Assembly: GCA_013911885.1 (NCBI GenBank)
Contig: JACESI010000010.1
Span: 25,760-89,759 of the forward strand
From: Hyphomicrobiales bacterium
Lineage (GTDB): Bacteria > Pseudomonadota > Alphaproteobacteria > Rhizobiales > JACESI01
Reading direction: 5' to 3'
DNA length: 64,000 bases
The notes under the pieces are model-generated. The model searched no databases. It was not told where the DNA came from and saw only the letters and a program-made list of their open reading frames with translations. A program made the position numbers and the translations under genes. This document shows positions 1 to 10,207 of this stretch, in pieces; the stretch's first letter is position 1, and every line of letters begins with the position of its first letter.

Positions 1-2
1 AG

Positions 3-2780
3 ATATTGCGCAATCTCGGACTGGCGGCGCGCTTTGTCTCGGGCTACCTCGTTCAGTTGAAGCCCGATCTCGTTTCGCTGGATGGTCCGGCGGGGACAGA
101 TCATGATTTCACCGATCTTCATGCCTGGTGCGAGGTCTATCTGCCGGGCGCGGGCTGGATCGGCCTTGATCCGACGTCCGGTCTGCTCACGGGCGAGAGC
201 CATATCCCGCTCGCGGCAACACCGCATTTCAGCAATGCCGCGCCGATTTCCGGCGTTGCAAGCGCTGCCGAGGTCGACTTCAGTTTCGACATGAGGGTGA
301 CACGCGTTGCCGAGCATCCGCGCATCACCAAGCCATTTTCCGACGAATCCTGGGCTGCGCTCGACGCCCTTGGCAAGAAGGTCGACCACGACCTCGTGGC
401 CGACGATGTCCGCCTGACCATGGGCGGCGAGCCGACCTTTGTTTCCATCGATGATTTCGAAGCGGAGGAATGGAACACCGACGCTGTTGGCCCGACCAAG
501 CGGGGCCTTGCCGACCGGTTGATCCGGCGCCTGCGCGACCGTTTCGCGCCGCAGGGCTTCCTGCATTATGGTCAGGGCAAATGGTATCCGGGTGAAACCC
601 TGCCGCGATGGACCTTCTCGCTCTATTGGCGGCGCGACGGCAAGCCGGTCTGGTCAAACGCTGCCCTCGTTGCCGAGGAAGGCAAGCAGACGGAGGCGAC
701 CGCAGAAGACGCTGAAAAGCTTTTGCGCAGATTCGCGGTAGAAATTGGCGTCAGTGACGACTTCGTCGTGCCGGCCTATGAGGATCCCGCGCACTGGATC
801 ATCAAGGAGGCGAGCCTCCCAGAAAACGTGACGCCAGAAAACTCCAAGCTCGAAGACCTTGAAGAGCGGCACAGAATTGCGCGTGTCTTCGCGCGCGGTC
901 TGACCAGGCCGTCGGCTTTCGTTCTGCCGGTCCAGCGCTGGCAGGCGCAATCATCCGGCCCGCGCTGGCGCTCGGAGCGCTGGAAAACACGGCGCGGCAA
1001 TCTCTTTCTCGTGCCTGGTGACAGCCCGGTCGGATACCGCCTGCCGCTCGGCACCCTGCCCTATGTTCCACCCTCGCAATATCCTTATGTGAACATTGCC
1101 GATCCGACAGTTCCGCGCGGTCCGCTGCCGGATTATGCAGCAGGCGATGATGAAGCGGCTCCGGACAGAACGAACCGTCCCCAGGCAACGGCGTCTTTCA
1201 CGGCCTCGGAGCCGGGGCAGGAGCGTAACGAGCAAACCGTCCGGGACCTCGACGGTTCGGTCAGAACCGCCGTGTCCATCGAACTGCGTGACGGCAGGCT
1301 CTGTGTCTTCATGCCGCCGGTGGAACGTCTCGAGGATTATCTCGACCTGATCGCGGCGGCGGAACGCTCCGCCAAGGTGCTGAATGTGCCGATCCATATT
1401 GAAGGTTATGGGCCGCCAACGGACCCTCGGCTCAATGTCATTCGCGTTGCCCCTGATCCCGGCGTGATCGAAGTCAATATTCACCCGGCAGAAAATTGGG
1501 CTGATTGCGTCGCCATCACGCAAGCGGTTTATGAGGCCGCGCGTCTGACGCGCCTTGGTGCTGATAAATTCATGATCGATGGCAAACATACCGGCACCGG
1601 TGGTGGCAATCATGTCGTTGTCGGCGGGGCGACGCCGCTCGACAGCCCGTTCCTGCGCCGCCCGGATCTGCTCAAGAGCCTTATCCTTTTCTGGCAGCGC
1701 CATCCGAGCCTTTCCTATCTGTTTTCCGGGCTTTTCATCGGTCCGACCAGTCAGGCGCCCCGGATCGACGAAGCACGGCATGATGTGCTTTATGAGCTTG
1801 AAATCGCGCTTTCCCAGATCCCCGCGCCGGACCATGGCGATGCGCCCCTGCCCTGGCGGGTGGACAGGCTCCTGCGTAACATGCTGACCGATGTCACCGG
1901 CAACACGCATCGGGCGGAAATCTGCATCGACAAGCTCTATTCGCCGGACGGGCCGACCGGGCGCCTCGGTCTGATCGAGTTTCGCGGTTTCGAAATGCCG
2001 CCCAATCCGCGCATGAGCCTTGCGCAGCAGCTTCTTATCCGCGCGATCATTGCCCGGCTCTGGAAAAGGCCGCTCGACGGCAAATTCACCCGCTGGGGCA
2101 CTGCGCTGCATGACCGTTTCATGCTGCCTGCCATGGTCTGGCGGGATTTCGAGGGCGTGCTCGCAGACCTCAGGGAACATGGTTACCCGTTCAGGCCTGA
2201 ATGGTACGAGGCGCAGTTCGAATTTCGATTCCCGTTCTGCGGCGAAATTGAGCGGGAGGGCGTTTTGCTCGAAATCCGTCAGGCGCTGGAACCCTGGCAT
2301 GTGCTGGGAGAAACCGGCGCGATCGGCGGCACGGTGCGCTATACGGACAGTTCCACCGAACGGCTTCAGGTCAGGATAGAAGCACCCGATCCGGAACGCT
2401 ATAGCGTGACCTGCAACAGGCGCTCTGTCCCACTCCATCCAATCGGGCAGAACGGCGTTTCGGTTGGCGGCGTGCGCTATAAGGCGTGGCAGCCCGCGAA
2501 CGCGCTCCACCCGGTGCTGCCGGTTGATGCACCGCTGGTGTTCGACATCTACGACACCTGGAACAAGCGTTCGATTGGCGGTTGTGTCTATCATGTCGCC
2601 CATCCGGGCGGGCGCAACTACGAAACCTTTCCTGTGAACGGCAACGAGGCGGAAGCACGGCGGCTTGCGCGGTTTGAGCCAAACGGACATACTCCGGCAG
2701 GTTTTACGCCCCCACCGGAAATGCCGCATCCCGAGTTTCCGATGACGCTTGATCTCCGGCGGGTGGTGTCACAGGGGTAA
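3..2780 (+). CDS. Transglutaminase-like / DUF2126 protein (5' end outside window)
   Basis: The reading frame is open from the first codon, so the start lies upstream. The first ~60 residues are the end of a transglutaminase-like domain: a segment rich in [12 protein letters not shown] is followed by the block [18 protein letters not shown], which carries the His and Asp of the catalytic triad. The Cys must lie in the missing part. The remaining ~800 residues match the DUF2126 region that follows this domain in large bacterial transglutaminase-like proteins. Only 12 bases separate it from the next gene, an ATP-grasp/alpha-E protein, and a second transglutaminase follows, so the three form one operon. 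Family knowledge links these genes to an uncharacterised peptide-ligation or modification system. The substrate is unknown. Confidence 0.85.
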   Translation: MLRNLGLAARFVSGYLVQLKPDLVSLDGPAGTDHDFTDLHAWCEVYLPGAGWIGLDPTSGLLTGESHIPLAATPHFSNAAPISGVASAAEVDFSFDMRVTRVAEHPRITKPFSDESWAALDALGKKVDHDLVADDVRLTMGGEPTFVSIDDFEAEEWNTDAVGPTKRGLADRLIRRLRDRFAPQGFLHYGQGKWYPGETLPRWTFSLYWRRDGKPVWSNAALVAEEGKQTEATAEDAEKLLRRFAVEIGVSDDFVVPAYEDPAHWIIKEASLPENVTPENSKLEDLEERHRIARVFARGLTRPSAFVLPVQRWQAQSSGPRWRSERWKTRRGNLFLVPGDSPVGYRLPLGTLPYVPPSQYPYVNIADPTVPRGPLPDYAAGDDEAAPDRTNRPQATASFTASEPGQERNEQTVRDLDGSVRTAVSIELRDGRLCVFMPPVERLEDYLDLIAAAERSAKVLNVPIHIEGYGPPTDPRLNVIRVAPDPGVIEVNIHPAENWADCVAITQAVYEAARLTRLGADKFMIDGKHTGTGGGNHVVVGGATPLDSPFLRRPDLLKSLILFWQRHPSLSYLFSGLFIGPTSQAPRIDEARHDVLYELEIALSQIPAPDHGDAPLPWRVDRLLRNMLTDVTGNTHRAEICIDKLYSPDGPTGRLGLIEFRGFEMPPNPRMSLAQQLLIRAIIARLWKRPLDGKFTRWGTALHDRFMLPAMVWRDFEGVLADLREHGYPFRPEWYEAQFEFRFPFCGEIEREGVLLEIRQALEPWHVLGETGAIGGTVRYTDSSTERLQVRIEAPDPERYSVTCNRRSVPLHPIGQNGVSVGGVRYKAWQPANALHPVLPVDAPLVFDIYDTWNKRSIGGCVYHVAHPGGRNYETFPVNGNEAEARRLARFEPNGHTPAGFTPPPEMPHPEFPMTLDLRRVVSQG

Positions 2781-2792
2781 GACGAAAATACC

Positions 2793-5204
2793 ATGCCGCT
2801 GCCGCGCTCCAGTACACACGACAATCGTCTTGACCGGTTGCTGAAAGGCTACCGGCCACTTGATAGTGTTCCAGACGAACTGATTGACGGCAATGGCGCG
2901 GTTCGGCCGGTCTGGACAAGCCTTCTCCAGTCCATTGCGGGCATGAGCGAGGAGGAGATTTCGCTTCGCATCGGACGGGGCAAGCAATATCTGAGTGATG
3001 CCGGTGTCTATTATCGGCAATATAACGCGGCTGGAACCAGCGAGCGCGAATGGCCGCTCAGCCCGTTGCCGGTTCTGATCGACGAGGATGAGTGGCAGGA
3101 GATCACCGCAGGGCTGATCCAGCGAGCCGATCTTCTCGAGAAAGTTGTGGCCGATCTTTATGGCGATAACACGCTGGTTGCGAAGGGCCATCTGCCGGCG
3201 TCGCTGATTTCGAACAATCGGGAATGGCTTCGCCCTCTCGTCGGCATCAAGCCGCGCTCCGGTTCGTTCCTGCATTTTATCGCGATGGATATCGGTCGTG
3301 GTCCCGGTGGCGAATGGTGGGTGCTTGGTGACCGCACGCAGGCGCCGTCAGGAGCCGGCTTTGCGCTGGAAAACAGGATCGCGACCGCAAGGATTTATTC
3401 CGAGCTTTTCGGTCGTTCCAATGTGCACCGTCTTGCAGGTTTTTTCCGGCATTTCCGCGATTCGCTGATGGATCTGCGCAATGGCGACGAGAGCCGGGTC
3501 GGCATCCTCACCCCCGGTCCGATGAACGATACCTATTTCGAACATGCCTATATCGCCCGCTATCTCGGTTTCGTCCTGCTTGAGGGCGAGGACATGACCA
3601 TGCGCAATGGCCAGTTGATGGTGCGCACCGTTGACGGACTGCGCCCGATCAGCGTGCTCTGGCGGCGGCTCGATTCGTTTTGGGCCGATCCGCTCGAACT
3701 TCATGAGAAGTCACGGATCGGGACGGCTGGCATGCTTGAGGCAGTGCGCGAGGGCAATCTGACAATGGTCAATGCGCTCGGATCCGGCATTCTGGAGACC
3801 CGGGCGCTGCTCGCCTTCCTGCCGCGTATTTCGCAAGCCCTGCTCCGTGAGGAATTGCGGATGCCGAACATTGCGACCTGGTGGTGCGGGCAGCCGACTG
3901 AATGCGACTTTGTCAAGAAAAACGCGCATCGCATGACCATCGGCAATGCCTATGCGACGCGGTTTCTGTTTGATCATGACGACATTTCCGCCGTAGGGGG
4001 TACCTTTAACCAGTCTGTTTCGGAAAGCCTGAGCAATTGGATCGACCAGAATGGCGACCATCTGGTTGGCCAGGAATCGGTTCATCTTTCGACCACACCG
4101 TCGCTTGAGGATGGCGTGATCGTGCCGCGACCGATGAGCCTCAGGGTGTTTCTTGCCCGCACGTCCGATGGCTGGACGGTGATGCCCGGCGGCTTCGCCC
4201 GGATTGGCCGGACCGGAAACTCAGCCGCCCTTGCCGTGCAGAATGGCGGAACGGCAGCGGATGTATGGATTGTCAGCAAGGCGCCTGTGCGCAACGAGAC
4301 AATGCTTCTCGACCCGACGGCGACGCAGTTCGTGCGCCAGAAGCCCGGCGTGCTGCCGAGCCGTGCCGCCGACAATCTTTTCTGGCTCGGGCGCTATGTC
4401 GAGCGGAGCGAAACCATTATCCGGCTGTTGCGGGCCTATCATCTGCGGCTCGCGGAAGCCGATTCTGGTGGAACTCCACTGCTGCGCGCCATCGCTGCAC
4501 ATCTCGACCGCGTTGGCGTTGTCGTGGATGAAAAAGGCCTGCCCGCGGCGGTAATCGACAATCTTGCTGCGGCTGTTGCGGCTGCCGCCCATATCCGTGA
4601 CCGGTTCTCAATGGATGGCACTGTCGCGCTCAACGACATTTCAAAAACGGTGCGGCAGATGAAAAACACGGTTGCGGCTGGAGATGACATGGCCCGCGCG
4701 ATGAGTGTGCTGTTGCGCAAACTCTCAGGATTTTCCGGCCTGGTGCATGAAAACATGTACCGGTTCACCGGCTGGCGTTTTCTCAATATTGGCCGTGCGA
4801 TCGAGCGGGCAGCGTCGCTCACATCGCTGCTTGCCAGTTTTGCGGATTCCGCAGCGCCCGAAGGAAGCCTCGATTTCGCAATCGAGATTGCCGACAGCGC
4901 GATGAGCCACCGCCGCCGCTATGCCGTTTCAACCAACCGCTCGACTGTCGTGGATCTTCTGGGCCTTGATCCGCTCAATCCGCGCTCGGTCATGTATCAG
5001 CTGCGCGAAATCAGCGATCATGTCTCCTATCTTCCAGGAACGGAAACGCATCGGCAATTGCAGCCCTTCCAGCGGACATTGCTGCAATCGGAGACCAATC
5101 TCGCAATGATGGTGCCGGAAAAACTCACAACCAGGGCCTTGATCAAACTTGGTCTGCGCCTCGGTCGTCTGTCGGACGAACTCACAACCGCTTACATGCG
5201 GTAG
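2793..5204 (+). CDS. Fused circularly permuted ATP-grasp (type 2) and alpha-E protein
   Basis: The protein has 803 residues. Residues ~1-480 look like the circularly permuted type 2 ATP-grasp family (DUF404/DUF407), with blocks such as GRGPGGEWWVLGDRTQAPSGAG and LTPGPMNDTYFEHAYIARYLG. Residues ~500-800 are the alpha-helical alpha-E domain (DUF403), starting at LPSRAADNLFWLGRYVERSE. In many genomes these are two adjacent genes; here they are one polypeptide. ATP-grasp enzymes join a carboxylate to an amine through an acyl phosphate, and this subfamily is inferred to form peptide-like bonds. The gene lies between two transglutaminase-like genes with gaps of 12 and 9 bases, which implies a shared pathway. 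Confidence 0.88.
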   Translation: MPLPRSSTHDNRLDRLLKGYRPLDSVPDELIDGNGAVRPVWTSLLQSIAGMSEEEISLRIGRGKQYLSDAGVYYRQYNAAGTSEREWPLSPLPVLIDEDEWQEITAGLIQRADLLEKVVADLYGDNTLVAKGHLPASLISNNREWLRPLVGIKPRSGSFLHFIAMDIGRGPGGEWWVLGDRTQAPSGAGFALENRIATARIYSELFGRSNVHRLAGFFRHFRDSLMDLRNGDESRVGILTPGPMNDTYFEHAYIARYLGFVLLEGEDMTMRNGQLMVRTVDGLRPISVLWRRLDSFWADPLELHEKSRIGTAGMLEAVREGNLTMVNALGSGILETRALLAFLPRISQALLREELRMPNIATWWCGQPTECDFVKKNAHRMTIGNAYATRFLFDHDDISAVGGTFNQSVSESLSNWIDQNGDHLVGQESVHLSTTPSLEDGVIVPRPMSLRVFLARTSDGWTVMPGGFARIGRTGNSAALAVQNGGTAADVWIVSKAPVRNETMLLDPTATQFVRQKPGVLPSRAADNLFWLGRYVERSETIIRLLRAYHLRLAEADSGGTPLLRAIAAHLDRVGVVVDEKGLPAAVIDNLAAAVAAAAHIRDRFSMDGTVALNDISKTVRQMKNTVAAGDDMARAMSVLLRKLSGFSGLVHENMYRFTGWRFLNIGRAIERAASLTSLLASFADSAAPEGSLDFAIEIADSAMSHRRRYAVSTNRSTVVDLLGLDPLNPRSVMYQLREISDHVSYLPGTETHRQLQPFQRTLLQSETNLAMMVPEKLTTRALIKLGLRLGRLSDELTTAYMR

Positions 5205-5213
5205 GAGGTCCGG

Positions 5214-6092
5214 GTGCTTTATGATGTCTCCCTTACGATTGATTATTCCTATGATAACAGGGCAGGAACGAGCCGCCATATCATTCGTCTTCTGCCGGCG
5301 GATCTGCCCGGCGAACAAAGGCTGATTGCGGGCACTGTTTCGGCGACGCCAAAGGCGGATGAATGGATCAACCGAACCGATTTTTTCGGTAACCGGTTGG
5401 TTGAGGTCGCTTTTTTCGAAGATCATGACGACATCAGTTTCAGAGCTCAGTCACGCGTCGAGCGCTATAAGGCTATGGATGAACTCGAAATGACACCGCG
5501 CGTCTCGGCTCTCGGGCGGGACATTGCCACGCAAACAGACCTCTCCGCCCTCTCGCCGCACCATTTTGTTGGACCTTCGCCGCGTGTTCCGCTCGAGCTG
5601 GCAACCACGGCCTATGCGCTGGAGCGGATCAAGGATGATCCGTCCGTGCTTGAGGCGGTCGCGCTGATCGGGGCTGGCCTCCACCGCGATCTTGCCTATG
5701 ATCCGAAGGCAACCAATGTCGAAACGCCGATGCTCACCGCTTTCAACGGCAGGCACGGGGTCTGTCAGGATTTTGCGCATATCATGATTGCCTGCCTGCG
5801 CGGTGTGGGCATTCCGTCCGGATATGTCAGCGGATTTCTACGCACGGTACCGCCTGAGGGCAAGCCCCGGCTCGAGGGCGCGGATGCCATGCATGCCTGG
5901 GTGCGGGCGTGGTGCGGTGTCGAACGCGGCTGGGTCGAGTATGATCCGACCAATGCGGTCTTTGTCGATCTTGACCATATCGTGATCGCGCGTGGGCGGG
6001 ATTATTTCGATGTCGCGCCGGTCAAAGGCGTTTTGCGTACATCGGGCAGCCATAGCACCAAACAGGCTGTTGATGTTGTTCCGGTTGTGTGA
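5214..6092 (+). CDS. Transglutaminase-like domain protein
   Basis: A 292-residue protein of the cytosolic bacterial transglutaminase-like type, with an N-terminal beta-rich domain followed by the papain-like core. The catalytic Cys is in GVCQDFAHIMIACLR (about residue 184), the His in DAMHAWVRAW and the Asp in YDPTNAVF. The start is GTG, chosen because AGGAGG at 5203-5208 sits five bases before it. That Shine-Dalgarno begins inside the stop codon of the ATP-grasp/alpha-E gene, so translation is probably coupled. It differs from the upstream gene in lacking the DUF2126 extension. It may act as a peptidase or acyl transferase on the product of the ATP-grasp ligase; the reaction is not known. 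Confidence 0.9.
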   Translation: MLYDVSLTIDYSYDNRAGTSRHIIRLLPADLPGEQRLIAGTVSATPKADEWINRTDFFGNRLVEVAFFEDHDDISFRAQSRVERYKAMDELEMTPRVSALGRDIATQTDLSALSPHHFVGPSPRVPLELATTAYALERIKDDPSVLEAVALIGAGLHRDLAYDPKATNVETPMLTAFNGRHGVCQDFAHIMIACLRGVGIPSGYVSGFLRTVPPEGKPRLEGADAMHAWVRAWCGVERGWVEYDPTNAVFVDLDHIVIARGRDYFDVAPVKGVLRTSGSHSTKQAVDVVPVV

Positions 6093-6136
6093 CCGGCTTG
6101 CATGTCCTTCAGGCTCTTCTGAACGTTCCAGCTAAC

Positions 6137-7249
6137 CTATCTGATTGACTTTTCCATCGTTATGCTATCCGCCGTTTGTATCAGATCGTGAATGAAGCCG
6201 AGCTTGTGGAGAATCGCCTCGGTGAGTACGAATGGATAGAAATCGTGGTTGCCAATCGATTGGCTCATCGCGTTCATCGCGACCGTCAATGGGATCCAAG
6301 CCTCGACAAGAGTGGGCCAATCACTGAGCTTGTAGGGGGTTTCAGGCAGACTTGCCGCTTCGGTAACGGCGGTGCCTGCAGTGCCGCCAGCCCGGATCGG
6401 CTGTGGTGTGACATTGTAGGCGAAGGCGGTCTCCAGAGCGTCGATCATGTGGATATAATGCGCCCAGGTCTCCGCGAAATCCTCCCACGGATGTGCACTC
6501 GCATAGGCGCTGACGTGATGATTGCGCCAATCGGCGGGCGGGCCGTTTTGATAGTGGTTGCTGAGAGCTGCCGCGTAGTCGACAGAGGCATCGCCGAAAC
6601 ATGCCGTGAAATCCGAATTGCGCCCGCCATCGCGGATCAGACAATCCCAGTAGAAATGGCCGACTTCATGTCGAAAATGGCCGATCAGTGTGCGGTAGGG
6701 CTCTCCCATGGCGGTGCGGTTTTTCTCGCGGACATCGTCATCCGCCTCGGCAATATTGATGGTGATCAGTCCGTTCTCATGGCCAGTCAGGACCCGTTTG
6801 ATTGTGCCATCGAGAGCCGGCTTGTCGCCCTTGAGGTTGAACCGGAGCGTGGTGTCGCCATCCGGCCCCGCGCTTTCGAGCGGAAGGTGGAATTTCTCGA
6901 TGGAATAGAACAAGAGGCGCTTGGCGCTTTCGAGCCGCGCCCAGCGTTCGATATTACCGGGCGCTGAGAGATCGGGAATGATCGTGGTGCGGCTGCAACT
7001 GGTGCAAAGCCTGCCAGCAACGCCGTGCGTGTTCTTGCCCGGTATAACCAGCCAGTTGCACGAAATCGCTTCCCGGTTTGCGCAGGCCGCACGCGCTTCG
7101 CCATCGGCGCCAAACGCGCTGGTTGCCGCATCGGCGGAAAGCATCCGGTCAAGTCCGGGCACATAACCAAGAAGCGCTGAACAATTAATGCATTGCGTGT
7201 TCTGGAAGTGAACCTCATTGCCGCAATTCGGGCAGGAATATCGACGCAT
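6137..7249 (-). CDS. Zinc-ribbon putative zinc metallopeptidase
   Basis: A 370-residue protein. The N-terminus has two CxxC pairs (CPNC at residue 6 and CINC near 17), typical of a zinc ribbon, and further cysteines (CTSC) near residue 103. The centre carries RHEVGHFYWD, an HExxH zinc-peptidase motif, followed by a downstream ASAHPWEDFAETWAHYIHM segment that could supply the third ligand. This matches the family annotated as putative zinc-binding metallopeptidase with an N-terminal DUF2248-type ribbon. It is convergent with the transglutaminase operon, 44 bases after its last stop. No signal peptide or membrane segment is visible, so it is probably cytoplasmic. The substrate is unknown. Confidence 0.82.
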   Translation of the reverse strand: MRRYSCPNCGNEVHFQNTQCINCSALLGYVPGLDRMLSADAATSAFGADGEARAACANREAISCNWLVIPGKNTHGVAGRLCTSCSRTTIIPDLSAPGNIERWARLESAKRLLFYSIEKFHLPLESAGPDGDTTLRFNLKGDKPALDGTIKRVLTGHENGLITINIAEADDDVREKNRTAMGEPYRTLIGHFRHEVGHFYWDCLIRDGGRNSDFTACFGDASVDYAAALSNHYQNGPPADWRNHHVSAYASAHPWEDFAETWAHYIHMIDALETAFAYNVTPQPIRAGGTAGTAVTEAASLPETPYKLSDWPTLVEAWIPLTVAMNAMSQSIGNHDFYPFVLTEAILHKLGFIHDLIQTADSITMEKSIR

Positions 7250-7581
7250 AGAAAATTCCGATCGAATGGATGTATTGCCGCGCTGGATGTTGCAAGATCT
7301 CTCGAAGACCGAGGAGCCCCGATCACCTAGGCCTCGCCAGTGCGAAAACCCTGGTCCGTTTCATGATCGGCATGATCTCCATGACGTCAATGTGGGAGCA
7401 GAACTTGACCTTTGCATGAAGAAGTTGCGGTTTTCTCGTATCTTTCCCCGTTCCTGCCGCTGGTTTGATATTTTTTTGCCCGTGTGGCGACGGTGGTGGC
7501 GCATATCGGCTTGCCATACCAGCTTTCACCGGGTTTTGTGCTGAACGTTCGGCCTTGCTGCTGAAACATGGAGCGTTGCCT
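7250..7581. other. Intergenic region, no supported gene
   Basis: About 330 bases between the divergent starts of the metallopeptidase and the glycosyltransferase-like gene. Small frames here have no family resemblance or convincing ribosome site. It presumably holds the two divergent promoters, but no clear boxes were recognised. Confidence 0.5.
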
Positions 7582-8604
7582 TTGACGATCACAACACGCG
7601 ATAACCGCATCGATCCGGATCTTCCGTCTGCGGGCAGCGTCGGGCGGGTGATCGTGATCAGCGCGCAGCCGAACTCGACCTATGACCTTTACATCGCCCC
7701 CCGCCTCTCGCCAGAAGCGATGGCAAAATCTGTCTTGATTGATCCTTTCCGTGAGGATATCGACCGCGCGCTCCCGGTGGCTGAGGGCGATTTCGTTATC
7801 ATCAACCGCTATGTCACAAGGCGGGTCATGGACTGGCTGGTGCGTATGCGCCCGCGCCTTGCTGCGGTCGTCTATGTGCTCGACGATGATCTCAGCGCGA
7901 TGGTGCGCGATCCGGATATGCCGTTTCTGAACCGGGTGCGACCGGCGATTACGCTGTGGCATCTGAAGCGATTGCAAGGTCTTGTCAGCCGCCTTCTCGT
8001 CTCAACACCGGCGCTCGGGCGTGATTTTGCCAGTTGGGGGGCGCTCGTTGTGCCGCCGGTCGCCGATCTCGGGGCTTCGGATCCGCGCCCGCTCGATGTC
8101 AACCAGATTTATTATTTTGCGAAAATGCACGCGCGCGAGCACGCCTTTCTGCGGTCGGTGATCGCTGCGCTGATGGATCGCCATAAGGCGGCACATTTCA
8201 CCGTGACGGCCCCAAAAGGGCCGATTGCGGCGGCCTGGCGGTCGGTGCCACGGGTGAGTGTTGTCGATGAAATTGCCTATGCCGATTATGCCGGCTATCT
8301 CGCGTCCCTTTCAGCGGGCGGGCTTTTCCTTTTGCCCTTGATGACAACGCGGCTCAACCGGAGCCGCTCGAGCGCAAAGCTGATCGAGGCCGCGCGGTCA
8401 GGATCGGCGCCGCTCGTCTCGGATCATGACGCCTATGCCGCCTATCGTGCGGCGACTGGCGCGCCCGGTCTTCCACCGGTGATGGACGACTGGATCGCCA
8501 GGATCGAGGAGCGGATGCGGGATCCTGTTCTGGCAATGAACGAGCGTGATAAGCTGCGCGCATACCTTGCGGACGATTATGCGCGTCGCGGTTTGATCGT
8601 CTGA
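7582..8604 (+). CDS. Putative glycosyltransferase-like protein of the capsule locus
   Basis: About 340 residues. The start is uncertain: the frame is open upstream, but TTG at 7582 has GGAG eight bases before it and opens directly into the conserved-looking region. The C-terminal half resembles a GT-B fold glycosyltransferase: a central YFAKMHAREHAFLRSVI segment, then a region resembling the GT4 donor-binding segment with RSRSSAKLIEAARSGSAPLVSD, where an acceptable nucleotide-sugar pocket would lie. The family is not recognised with certainty. It is the first gene of the polysaccharide locus on this strand and is convergent with kpsT. A role in assembling the exported polysaccharide is inferred from context only. 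Confidence 0.6.
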   Translation: MTITTRDNRIDPDLPSAGSVGRVIVISAQPNSTYDLYIAPRLSPEAMAKSVLIDPFREDIDRALPVAEGDFVIINRYVTRRVMDWLVRMRPRLAAVVYVLDDDLSAMVRDPDMPFLNRVRPAITLWHLKRLQGLVSRLLVSTPALGRDFASWGALVVPPVADLGASDPRPLDVNQIYYFAKMHAREHAFLRSVIAALMDRHKAAHFTVTAPKGPIAAAWRSVPRVSVVDEIAYADYAGYLASLSAGGLFLLPLMTTRLNRSRSSAKLIEAARSGSAPLVSDHDAYAAYRAATGAPGLPPVMDDWIARIEERMRDPVLAMNERDKLRAYLADDYARRGLIV

Positions 8605-8641
8605 AGGAGAGATATGCCTTTCATTGTGCGAAGGCTTATCC

Positions 8642-9298
8642 TCAGGCGTTCTGGTTGATTGCGTGAATTGCAATCGCTTCCTCGATGTCATCGTAGAAGG
8701 TGAGGACACCCTTGTCGATGATGCAGGCGCTTTCGCAGAATTTGCGGATGCTCGGGGTCGCGTGGGAGATCATGATGATGTTGGAATGCTGGAGCTTGCT
8801 TTCGAAGACCTCGTCGCATTTTTTCTTGAAGCGCGCATCGCCGACGGCGGTGATTTCGTCGATCAGATAGTATTTGAAGTCGATCGCCATGCTGATACCG
8901 AAGGCGAGGCGGGCTCTCATGCCGCTTGAATAGGAATTGATGGGAAGCCGCATCGAGGGGCCGAGTTCGGAAAACTCTTCAACGAATTCAATCACCCGTT
9001 CCGTGTCCTGACCATACATGCGGGCAACGAAGCGGGCATTTTCGAGGCCGGTCATATTGGCATTGAAGCCGCCGGAAAAGCCGAGTGGCCAGGAGACCTT
9101 GACATGCCGGATGATGCGCCCCTCATCCGGCAGTTCGGCACCGGCGATCAGCCGCATCAGGGTCGATTTTCCCGCGCCATTGTGCCCGATGATCGCAATG
9201 TTCCGGTTCGGCGGAAACGTCATGCTGAGGCGATCAAGGATGACCTTGCGAACGCCGCTCAGATGATAAGTTTTGCGCACATCGCGAAATTCGATCAT
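8642..9298 (-). CDS. kpsT: Capsular polysaccharide ABC exporter, ATP-binding protein
   Basis: A 218-residue ATPase of the KpsT/CtrD type. Walker A is GHNGAGKST (residues 38-46), the ABC signature is YSSGMRARLAFG, and Walker B is YYLIDEITAVGD followed by an H-loop at MISHAT. The short length and the YSSGM signature are typical of capsule and O-antigen exporters. It would pair with the permease encoded just upstream (8-base gap) to move lipid-linked polysaccharide across the inner membrane. Gene order on this strand is kpsE-like, kpsM, kpsT, which indicates one transcript. No outer-membrane KpsD or KpsC/KpsS Kdo-transferase gene is present in the window. Confidence 0.92.
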   Translation of the reverse strand: MIEFRDVRKTYHLSGVRKVILDRLSMTFPPNRNIAIIGHNGAGKSTLMRLIAGAELPDEGRIIRHVKVSWPLGFSGGFNANMTGLENARFVARMYGQDTERVIEFVEEFSELGPSMRLPINSYSSGMRARLAFGISMAIDFKYYLIDEITAVGDARFKKKCDEVFESKLQHSNIIMISHATPSIRKFCESACIIDKGVLTFYDDIEEAIAIHAINQNA

Positions 9299-9306
9299 CG
9301 CGAACC

Positions 9307-10092
9307 TTATGAAAGCCGCTTGCGATAAAGCCGCTCACCACCAAAGCCGATCATGAGAAGAACACCGATGCACGCGAAAAGAAAGGGCTTGTCGAGCAGC
9401 ACGGATTGATAATTCGGGTAATAGCCCTCCCGCATCCATTCGATGCAGTGCAGCAGCGGGTTCCATTGCAGGATGGCGCGAACTTCCGGCCCGAAGGCAC
9501 TTGGAATGAAAAAGATGCCTGACATGAAAAACAGGGGGCGCGAGAAAATAGCCTCGATCTGTTGCCATGTCGGCCAGAGGCCGAAAATGACAGCATTGGA
9601 GACGCCGCCACCGAGACCAAGCAGCGCCGACATCAGAATGGCGAGAAAGACCTGATCAATCCGCGCCGGGATCGTGCCTTCGCCGATCAGCACCAGAGCG
9701 GTGAAGAATAGAAACATCACCATCAGGTAGGTTGCAAAAATCAGAATGAAACGCGCGAAAATGAGGTCTGTTTCCTTGACCAGAGGATAGGCAAGAAGGC
9801 CCTTGTTTGCACTGAAAACTGCCATCAGCGACGTGCTCAGTTTGCGGTTCATCTCATAAGGCAGAATGCCGGTTGCAAAGAACAGGGCGAAGCTCGTGCC
9901 AAGCGGCGGAGCATGGGTGATCAGTGAGAAAACCAGCACAAGCGCCGCCACTCCGAGCGCAGGATTAGCAAGTGCCCAGAGATAGCCGAGCTGGGCATTG
10001 CCGAAGGCGACCCGTGTTTCGCGCAACACGAGGGCGACGATTATTCGTACCTGCACCAGCAGCAGGTTTTCTGGTTTTACCGTCGCGCTCAT
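9307..10092 (-). CDS. kpsM: Capsular polysaccharide ABC exporter, permease
   Basis: A 261-residue ABC-2 type permease with about six hydrophobic segments (for example near residues 35-55, 65-85, 115-140, 145-170, 180-200 and 235-250). The amphipathic N-terminus with RIIVALVLRETRVAFGNAQLGYLWALANP and the C-terminal HCIEWMREGYYPNY block are typical of KpsM/CtrC/BexB proteins. It forms the membrane channel of the exporter with the ATPase encoded next to it. It lies between the kpsE-like gene (115-base gap) and kpsT. Confidence 0.92.
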   Translation of the reverse strand: MSATVKPENLLLVQVRIIVALVLRETRVAFGNAQLGYLWALANPALGVAALVLVFSLITHAPPLGTSFALFFATGILPYEMNRKLSTSLMAVFSANKGLLAYPLVKETDLIFARFILIFATYLMVMFLFFTALVLIGEGTIPARIDQVFLAILMSALLGLGGGVSNAVIFGLWPTWQQIEAIFSRPLFFMSGIFFIPSAFGPEVRAILQWNPLLHCIEWMREGYYPNYQSVLLDKPFLFACIGVLLMIGFGGERLYRKRLS

Positions 10093-10207
10093 CGTTCGTT
10101 TCCATCAAATCCTGCAAAGGATGTTTGTGCCGAAGAAGCAAAGGCTTTTCTTAATCCGTGATGTAGTTTGGCAGACGGCGTTCCGTCAATCGGCATGAGA
10201 CCGGGCG

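Noticed and set aside
951..2729. Long minus-strand frame (592 codons) opposite the DUF2126 gene
   Set aside because: It is a shadow of the GC-rich plus-strand gene, rich in Arg, Ala and Gly, with no domain and no ribosome site.
6176..6967. 263-codon plus-strand frame opposite the zinc metallopeptidase
   Set aside because: The minus strand has the zinc ribbon and HExxH motif; the plus frame has no domain.
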